DNA of 64,000 nt from Planctomycetota bacterium (GTDB lineage: Bacteria; Planctomycetota; Phycisphaerae; SM23-33). The notes under the pieces were generated by a model that saw nothing but the letters and a program-made list of their open reading frames with translations, searched no databases and had not been told where the DNA came from. Numbering within the stretch: position 1 is the first letter of the stretch; every line of letters starts with the position of its first letter. Both the position numbers and the translations under genes were made by a program. The DNA is taken from positions 78,541 to 142,540 of the forward strand of contig JAKJER010000014.1 in the NCBI GenBank assembly GCA_022705325.1, given 5' to 3'. Shown one piece after another: positions 58,064 through 64,000 of the stretch.

Positions 58064-61000
58064 TCAGGCGACCCGACGCCGCCGCACGTAGCCGCCCAGC
58101 CCGCCGGCAGCCAGGGCCAGCAAGGCCAGCGTGACTGGCTCGGGGGCCTGCACGTCCAGCCTCAGCATGTCGTCGCTGACGCCCACCCCGACGTGCCAGT
58201 CCAGCCCGTAGAAGCCCGTCAGCGGGTAGTAGCGGTTGCCCTCGAACGTGATCAATCCGTTGCCGTCGCCGGCGACGAAGAACTCCCAGTCGGCGGCGGC
58301 CAGCATGGTCAGGTCCAGGCCGGGCATGGCGAAGCCGCCCAGGAAGACGTCGCCCCAGTTGACGGCCGTGTTCAGGTAGATGCCGACGGTGTTGGCGCCG
58401 CCCAGGGGATTGGTCATGGCGCCCATCGCCAGCACGTCGTTCACGCCGGCGGGTCCGACGTTGGCTTCGGTGAACTCGAAGCCGAAGTCCATCCCGCCGG
58501 AGGGGTCGAGAGTGCTGATCGTCAGCGTGCCCGCGCTGGTGCCGGGGCTGATCAGGCCGTCGCCGCTGACGGTGTTGAACACGCTGCCCGTGCCGCCCAG
58601 CACGCCGCCGGCCTGCACGATCGTCGGCGAGACGATCGAGCCGTTGACGTTCAGCCGGCCCTGCTCGATGACGGTCTGACCGTCATAGGTGTTCGTGCCG
58701 TTCAGGCTCAGCGTGCCCGTGCCCTGCTTGATCAGCGAGTTGTCCGCCAGGTAGCGCTCGCCCAGGACGTCCGGGCCGATGATCTGGCGCGAAGGCGAGT
58801 CGGGCCCGGCGTAGCTGAGCTGCATGCCGGCCCCGCCGCCGCGCTCGTAGTAGCCCAGCGTGATCTCGTGCAGGCCCGGGGTCAGCGTGACCGTGCCGCT
58901 GCGGTTGGTCATGCCCTGCATGTAGTTGCTGTTCACCAGCAGCGAGCCGTCCACGTACAGGACGTTGCCGTCGTCGCTGCGGGTGGTGAAGGTATAGGCG
59001 CCGCCGGTGGTGATGTTGATCCATCCCGTCCACAGGCCGGCGACATCCTCCGTGCCGACGTTGACGCCCAGCCCGCCGAACAGGTTGCCGTTGGTCCCGC
59101 CCCGGTCCAGGACGGTCCCGTCGCCAGGTACGGTCTCGGTGTCCGTGCCGAAATCCACGCGCGGGGTCAGCAGCGTGACGGTGGGCGTCAGCGACGTGAG
59201 ATTGCTGAACGGGTCGAGCAGGGCCGTCGTCGCCTGCGAAGTCAGATCGTAGTAGTTCCCCTGCAGCCCGCCGGCGATGAAGTGTTCGCCCGTGCCCAGC
59301 CCGCCGATCGCGCCGGTGATGACGGTGTCGCCCGCGCCGTTGACGATCAGCTTGGAGTAGCCCAGGTTCACGCCGCCCTGGACGGTGAGCGTGCCCGCGT
59401 CGCTGCCGATGCCGGCCTGCCCGCCGCTCTTGGGCGTCACCGTGACGTCGCCCACCCAGGTGTTGGTGTCGGCGATGTTCCGCAGGCCGCCCCGCCCGGA
59501 GGAGCCGATGTCGCCGATGGTCAGGCTCTCGCCGGCGATGGTGACGTTGTTGCGCAGGCCCAGGGTGGCGTCGTCGGAGACGACCGTGCCGGCGGCTGTC
59601 GAGCCCAGTGCGTTGTTGTGGGCGGCGATCAGCGTGCCGGCCTGCACCTTGGTCAGGCCCGCATAGCTGTTGTTGCCGGCCAGGGTGGCCGTGCCGGTCC
59701 CGGTCTTGGTCAGATCGTTGGTCGGGGTGAACAGCGTCTGCCAGATCCCCGCCTGGGCGGGGTCGGACGGTTTGATCGTGGTCAGGGCGCTCATGCCCGG
59801 GGCCTGGAACTGGGCCTCGATGCCGGACCCGCCGCCGCCCTCGCGGTGCGTGAAGGCGACCAGGTAGTCGCCAGCGGCCAGGCTGACGGTCCGCGTGCCG
59901 ACCGTGCTCCAGAGCAACTGCTCGCCCCGGTCGCTGCCCAGGCCCGCCGTGGCGGACTCGAAGACGCCGTCCCGGTCCAGGTCGATCCAGATGCCGGTCG
60001 GGTCGTCCTGCTGGTTGATGCGGAGGTTCCAGTCGCCGGCGGTGGCTGCGTCCACGTGGAGGTAGCCGACGAAGAGATTGCTGTAGTTGTCCACCTGGCC
60101 GATGGCGCCGGTATTGATGAAGTCGTTGTCGTCGTTGAAGTCCAACCCGCGGTTGCCGGGCCCGCTGGTCAGCACGGCCTGACCGTAGAAGGAGGTAAAT
60201 GCGGGCGGATTGCCCAGGTTGTACATGCCGGCATTGTTGTTCAGGTCCATGGCCAGCCCGTCATTGTTGATATGGAAGCCGTAGTGGCGCAGGCCGTCGC
60301 CGTAGCTGGATCCGCTCCGGCCGCTGATGTCGCTATTGAGGACGATGTCGCCGGGGCCGTCCATAGCCAGTTGGCTGAAGTTGAGGTTGAGACTGTTGCC
60401 GCCCCCGGCGGCGCCGACCGTGAGGGTGCCCGACTGCGAGGCGATCGTGAGCTTCTGTTGGACGGGTGCCTCGGACGCCGAGATATCGCCCAGGAACGTG
60501 TTGTTGCCGCTGACGTTGACCAGCGTGCCGCTCTGTCCGGCGGCCTGGCCGTCGGCGCCGGTGATGTTCTCGCCCGCGACCGTGATGCCGCCGACAAAGC
60601 CCACCGAGGTGCCGGAGGCCATCTGGACATGGCCGCCTGCGACGCCGAAGGCGCGGTCATGGGCGGCGATAACCGTGCCGCCGGACAGCTGGACTGCGCC
60701 GTCGAACGTGTTTTCGCCTGCCAGCGTCAGCACACCCGTATCATTCTTGACGACGTTGTTGCTGGGGATGACACCCAGGAAGGTCTGCCAGATCCCGGCT
60801 TGGGCGGGATCGCCCGGCTTGATGGTGGTCTCGCTGGCCATCGTGGGCGACTTGAAGCGGAATTCCATGCGGGAGCCGCCGCCGCCTTCGAGATGGGTGA
60901 AAGCGACGAGGTAGTCGCCGGGAGTCGTGATGTTCACGCTCTTGGCGCCCTGGTCGTTGTAGGCGAGCTGCTCGCCGCGGTTGGAGCCCAGCCCCGCGAC

Positions 61001-63757
61001 GGTGGACTCGAAGGTCCCGTTGTTGTTGAGGTCGAACCAGATCCCGGACCAGTCGTCGCGGTCGGCGTCCCGGAACTGCCAGGTGCCGAGGGTGTCGGCG
61101 GTGACGTGGAGGCGTCCGATCCAGAGATTGGAGTAGTTGTCGCTCGGCACGCCGACGGCGGACATGAAATCCTGGTCGCTGTCGAAGTTCAGCCCGCGCC
61201 CGGCGGGGCCGGCGATCAGCAGGTCCTGACCGGTGAAGGTCGGATGCGCGGTGGGATTCCCGGCGTTGATCATCCCGCCGTTGCTGTCGAGGTTGAAGAC
61301 GGCGTCGCCCGTGTCGCGGCGGTAGCCATAGTGGTTGAGCATGTCGGCCCAGATTGGAGTGCCGCCATTGCCGAAGCCCTGGGTTACCACCAGGTTTCCG
61401 GCGCCGCCGAAGGTGATGTTCTTCTGGAGGCCTACGTTGATCGGCACGTCCAGCGTGGTCGTGCCGCTGACGGCCTTGAGGCTGCCGCCGTTGACGGCGA
61501 TGGAGGTCAGGGCCGTGCCGCTGGCGGCCATGGTTCCGTCGAACTCGAGGGCCTGCCCCCCGTCGATGCTCAGGCTGGTCGTATTGCCCAGGGCGCCGGG
61601 GTTGGCGATGCGAACGGCGCCGCCATTCAGCACGACGGAAGAGAAGTTGTTGGCTGGATTGGTCAGGATAAGCGTGTTGTTGCCGCTCTTCTGGATCGTG
61701 CCTCCGCTGACCTGTCCCGAGAGGGTCAGGTTGTAGTTGGTGACGACGTTGGCCGTTCCGTTGACCGTGACGGCGCCCGAGATCGTGGGCCCGCCGCTCC
61801 CGTTGGTGGTCAGGTTGGCCCCGTTTTGCAGCGTGACGTTCGGGCTGTGCGTGGCGGTGTTGGCGTAGAAGTCCAGCGTCGCGCCGCCGGCGACGGCGAT
61901 CGTGCCCGATCCGTCGAACACGGTCGAGCCCTCGATGCGGAAGATGCCCTGGTTCACGTTCACGCTGCCCGGGTTGGCGACGGTGGTGTTGACCAGGCAC
62001 AACTCCGAGCCGCCGACCTTGGTCAGCGTGTGGCCGTTCATGTCGAAGGTCGCCGCTCCGCCGGTGTTGCGGATGTCCCAGCGGGAATCGGCGCGGAACG
62101 TCGCGTCGCCGGTCATGGTGATCTGGCGGAACGCGCTGGTCTGGCCGCCGCCGGTGTTCTTGATCGCCCCGAGCCCGCCGACGCCAGCGCCTTGGACCTC
62201 GACCAGTTCGTTGCCGTTGGCCCCGGCGCGATAGCCCTTGATGTCCAGCGTCCCGCCGGACTCGATGACGGTCTTGCCCGCCTCGTCGCCGAGGGCGGCG
62301 TTGTTCCCGAGTTCGACAGTGGCGCCGGCGGCGATCGTGGTCACGCCGGTGTAGGTGTTGGCAGTCGCCAGGCGAAGCGTCCCGTTGCCGCTGGCCGTCA
62401 GGTTCGACGCCACCGACTCGCCCACGTTGTTGAGGACCAGGACGCTCTGGTTGGCCAGGTTGAACGTGGCCGTGCCGCCCTGGAGGGTGGTCGAGCCGGA
62501 GATGGCGAGGGTCTGTTTGCTGGCGGAGTCGACGGTGAGGGTCGTGTCGGCGGCCATCGTCAGGCTGCCCAGGCTGGCGGTGGGCACGTCAGTCCCGATG
62601 CGGATGGCGGAGTTGGCCGTGACGGCGACGGCGTTGGAGCCGATCCACTCGGGGATGGCCTGCGTCTGGAACAGTCCGCCCAGGGCGGAGGGGGTAAGGT
62701 CCACCCAGGAACCGGAGGGGGCCTTGACCTCCATGTCGCGGAAGTCCCCGCCGCCTCCGGTGTCGCTCATGACGACGCCGAACTTGTAGGTCGTCCCCGC
62801 GGTGAGGCTGGTCAGGGTGTAGATGTCGCCGCTGCCGGCGCAGCACCCTCGGGAATAGATGCGCTCGATGCCGTTGGTGCCGCTCTGGCTGAACACGCCG
62901 TTGCGGTCAAAATCGACCCAGATGGAGGCGTTGTCGTCGACGTGGTTGAAACGGAAGCCCCAGGACCCGCTCTCGGTGGGGGTGAACTCGCCCACCCACA
63001 GCATGGAGAAGTTGTTGTTGTCGAAGCCGACGGCGCCCAGGGCCGCCGCCCGGGTGCTGACGTCTCCGTCACTGTTGTAATGAATCTGTCCGGTCAGGGT
63101 TCCCTGAGCGTCGGCGGTTCCGAGAGTCGCGCCGCGGTAGCCTTCGATGTTGTCCTGGGCGTTGTAGGGGACGCCGTCGAAGATCTTCTCCGACACGCCG
63201 TTCACCATGCCCATCGGCCCGGCCTGGAGTTCCAGCGTGCCGCCCGAGAGCGTCACGTTCGCCGTGCCCAGCGCGGTGCCGCCAACGACGCCCACGGCGC
63301 CCAGCGTGCCCCCGCTGACGGTCCACGTGCCGCCGGCGGTGGAGTTGGCGGTATTGCTCAGATCCAGCCGGCCCGCAGACACGCCGCCGGCCAGCGAGGT
63401 CGCGTTCAGCAGAGCGGAGATCGTGTTCGATCCCGTGCCGCCCTGGGTGATTGCTCCGACGGCCAGCGTGCCGCTCTGGAGCGTAAAGGGCGAGCCGGCG
63501 TCGTTGCTGAACTGCACGCCCGCGACCGTCTGGGTCCCGCCGCCCAGGTTGACCGCACCGGCGCCCGCGTTGGTGAACGAGGCGACGTCGGCAGCGGCGG
63601 GCGCACTTGGAGCCGTGCTCCAGTTGTTGCCGTTACCCCAGAGGCCGTCGCCGCCGGAACCGGTCCAGATGGCGGTGTCGCCGGAAGCGGGGAGGGAATA
63701 CAGGCAGGAAACCACGACGGCCAGAATCGAAACGATAGTCCTAGACCATGTCCTCAC
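58064..63757 (-). CDS. Giant PEP-CTERM protein with beta-strand repeats and PA14 domain
   Basis: A 1,897-aa exported protein. The signal peptide (RTWSRTIVSILAVVVSCLYSLPASG) is followed by AIWTGSGGDGLWGNGNNWS and many autotransporter-associated beta-strand repeats. Interspersed are three similar modules with WVDFDRNGVFSQSG, WFDLNNNGTFEST and WIDLDRDGVFESA motifs, and a PA14 lectin-like domain (GNYYDLTSQ ... DDGNVLYVDGSLL, about 1550-1700). The end is a PEP-CTERM tag: PEP at 1872-1874, a hydrophobic helix, then RRRR. The start is GTG at 63757, chosen because AGGAG lies 7 bases upstream; a TTG at 63796 is in the same frame. A probable adhesin or matrix protein. Confidence 0.9.
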   Translation of the reverse strand: MRTWSRTIVSILAVVVSCLYSLPASGDTAIWTGSGGDGLWGNGNNWSTAPSAPAAADVASFTNAGAGAVNLGGGTQTVAGVQFSNDAGSPFTLQSGTLAVGAITQGGTGSNTISALLNATSLAGGVSAGRLDLSNTANSTAGGTWTVSGGTLGAVGVVGGTALGTANVTLSGGTLELQAGPMGMVNGVSEKIFDGVPYNAQDNIEGYRGATLGTADAQGTLTGQIHYNSDGDVSTRAAALGAVGFDNNNFSMLWVGEFTPTESGSWGFRFNHVDDNASIWVDFDRNGVFSQSGTNGIERIYSRGCCAGSGDIYTLTSLTAGTTYKFGVVMSDTGGGGDFRDMEVKAPSGSWVDLTPSALGGLFQTQAIPEWIGSNAVAVTANSAIRIGTDVPTASLGSLTMAADTTLTVDSASKQTLAISGSTTLQGGTATFNLANQSVLVLNNVGESVASNLTASGNGTLRLATANTYTGVTTIAAGATVELGNNAALGDEAGKTVIESGGTLDIKGYRAGANGNELVEVQGAGVGGLGAIKNTGGGQTSAFRQITMTGDATFRADSRWDIRNTGGAATFDMNGHTLTKVGGSELCLVNTTVANPGSVNVNQGIFRIEGSTVFDGSGTIAVAGGATLDFYANTATHSPNVTLQNGANLTTNGSGGPTISGAVTVNGTANVVTNYNLTLSGQVSGGTIQKSGNNTLILTNPANNFSSVVLNGGAVRIANPGALGNTTSLSIDGGQALEFDGTMAASGTALTSIAVNGGSLKAVSGTTTLDVPINVGLQKNITFGGAGNLVVTQGFGNGGTPIWADMLNHYGYRRDTGDAVFNLDSNGGMINAGNPTAHPTFTGQDLLIAGPAGRGLNFDSDQDFMSAVGVPSDNYSNLWIGRLHVTADTLGTWQFRDADRDDWSGIWFDLNNNGTFESTVAGLGSNRGEQLAYNDQGAKSVNITTPGDYLVAFTHLEGGGGSRMEFRFKSPTMASETTIKPGDPAQAGIWQTFLGVIPSNNVVKNDTGVLTLAGENTFDGAVQLSGGTVIAAHDRAFGVAGGHVQMASGTSVGFVGGITVAGENITGADGQAAGQSGTLVNVSGNNTFLGDISASEAPVQQKLTIASQSGTLTVGAAGGGNSLNLNFSQLAMDGPGDIVLNSDISGRSGSSYGDGLRHYGFHINNDGLAMDLNNNAGMYNLGNPPAFTSFYGQAVLTSGPGNRGLDFNDDNDFINTGAIGQVDNYSNLFVGYLHVDAATAGDWNLRINQQDDPTGIWIDLDRDGVFESATAGLGSDRGEQLLWSTVGTRTVSLAAGDYLVAFTHREGGGGSGIEAQFQAPGMSALTTIKPSDPAQAGIWQTLFTPTNDLTKTGTGTATLAGNNSYAGLTKVQAGTLIAAHNNALGSTAAGTVVSDDATLGLRNNVTIAGESLTIGDIGSSGRGGLRNIADTNTWVGDVTVTPKSGGQAGIGSDAGTLTVQGGVNLGYSKLIVNGAGDTVITGAIGGLGTGEHFIAGGLQGNYYDLTSQATTALLDPFSNLTSLTPTVTLLTPRVDFGTDTETVPGDGTVLDRGGTNGNLFGGLGVNVGTEDVAGLWTGWINITTGGAYTFTTRSDDGNVLYVDGSLLVNSNYMQGMTNRSGTVTLTPGLHEITLGYYERGGGAGMQLSYAGPDSPSRQIIGPDVLGERYLADNSLIKQGTGTLSLNGTNTYDGQTVIEQGRLNVNGSIVSPTIVQAGGVLGGTGSVFNTVSGDGLISPGTSAGTLTISTLDPSGGMDFGFEFTEANVGPAGVNDVLAMGAMTNPLGGANTVGIYLNTAVNWGDVFLGGFAMPGLDLTMLAAADWEFFVAGDGNGLITFEGNRYYPLTGFYGLDWHVGVGVSDDMLRLDVQAPEPVTLALLALAAGGLGGYVRRRRVA

Positions 63758-63851
63758 GTTCGATCTCCTCAATATGGAGCGTTCACCAGACAACAACCGG
63801 GCCTTGCGACTCCGAGGTGCAGTAACCCGATTATACGGGCAATCTCCTACC

Positions 63852-64000
63852 TGTCAACGGTCATTTCCGGTGGTGTCGTGCCACAGCGATTATGTCACCC
63901 CTTCGCCACAGCGATTATGTCATCCCTGTGCCTGGGGTCTTATACCAAGAGTCGATCCTTGCGTCGTGCGATTTTCTGGATTTCGAGTTGGCCGTACCTG
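63852..64000. mobile_element. Possible end of an IS21-like insertion sequence, cut by the window edge
   Basis: Starting at a TGTCAACGG that could be a terminal TG end, two direct copies of GCCACAGCGATTATGTCA(C/T)CCCT (63880-63901 and 63905-63927) lie 25 bases apart. Repeated transposase-binding sites near a terminal TG are typical of IS21-family ends. No transposase is visible before the window ends, so this is a tentative reading. Confidence 0.4.

Noticed and set aside
1..64000. tRNA or rRNA genes
   Set aside because: No cloverleaf with a GGTTCGA-type arm and CCA-side stem and no rRNA core sequence was recognised on reading either strand.

Overview
The window is about 64 kb of GC-rich bacterial chromosome. 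Gene content points to a heterotrophic planctomycete, probably of the Phycisphaerae type. The clues are an exported sulfatase, two DUF1080 domains in one protein, a GH127 and a GH5 hydrolase, a HzsA-related multidomain cytochrome, PEP-CTERM proteins built from autotransporter-type beta-strand repeats, PPC-domain and PQQ-propeller secreted proteins, and ExbB/ExbD next to a toroid-fold protein. The taxonomy is inferred from families, not from a marker gene. No rRNA, tRNA or CRISPR array was seen.

Layout. 1-9.2 kb: the end of a glycyl-radical enzyme, a Tat-exported sulfatase, a PglC-like sugar transferase overlapping a NeuD/PglD-like acetyltransferase, a GH127 beta-L-arabinofuranosidase, a PPC-domain surface protein and a Tat-exported DHDPS-family protein. 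9.3-17.3 kb: a nucleotidyltransferase, a HzsA-like protein with two CxxCH haem motifs, and a tight three-gene polyphosphate operon (CHAD, then metallophosphoesterase-HD fusion, then ppk1) with ATGA overlaps. 17.5-22.4 kb: a large PEP-CTERM beta-repeat protein and a secreted protein with 11-residue charged repeats. 22.5-26.0 kb: an XRE/S24 (LexA-type) regulator divergent from a 52-aa gene, followed by xseA-xseB. 26.1-35.6 kb: two small genes, a lipoprotein hydrolase, an OPT transporter, an exported methyltransferase-like/PQQ-propeller fusion, a tandem DUF1080 protein and a small membrane protein. 35.6-40.5 kb: a likely catabolic operon (SDR, MFS, FGGY kinase, secreted propeller) behind a structured leader. 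40.5-45.4 kb: a VapC-type PIN toxin with antitoxin, DUF488, a zinc metallopeptidase, an SGNH esterase and a ThDP decarboxylase. 45.4-53.5 kb: a four-gene cluster on the minus strand (TPR protein, MotA/TolQ/ExbB, ExbD/TolR, and a giant PD40/proline-rich/toroid membrane protein) that looks like an energised envelope machine. 53.7-58.0 kb: a double-metallopeptidase fusion and a GH5-like hydrolase. 58.0-63.8 kb: a 1,897-aa PEP-CTERM beta-repeat protein. The right edge may hold one end of an insertion sequence.

Two things cut across the whole window. First, short GC-rich palindromes with CCTGCC/GGCAGG arms recur at many places between genes and also inside genes in frame, where they add Pro-Ala-x-Ala-Gly type peptides. 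Two further palindromes abut stop codons of unrelated genes. Second, several promoters can be read as TNGGACA-N16-TA(G/C)AAT, and some place the start site on or within a few bases of the ATG, implying leaderless mRNAs.
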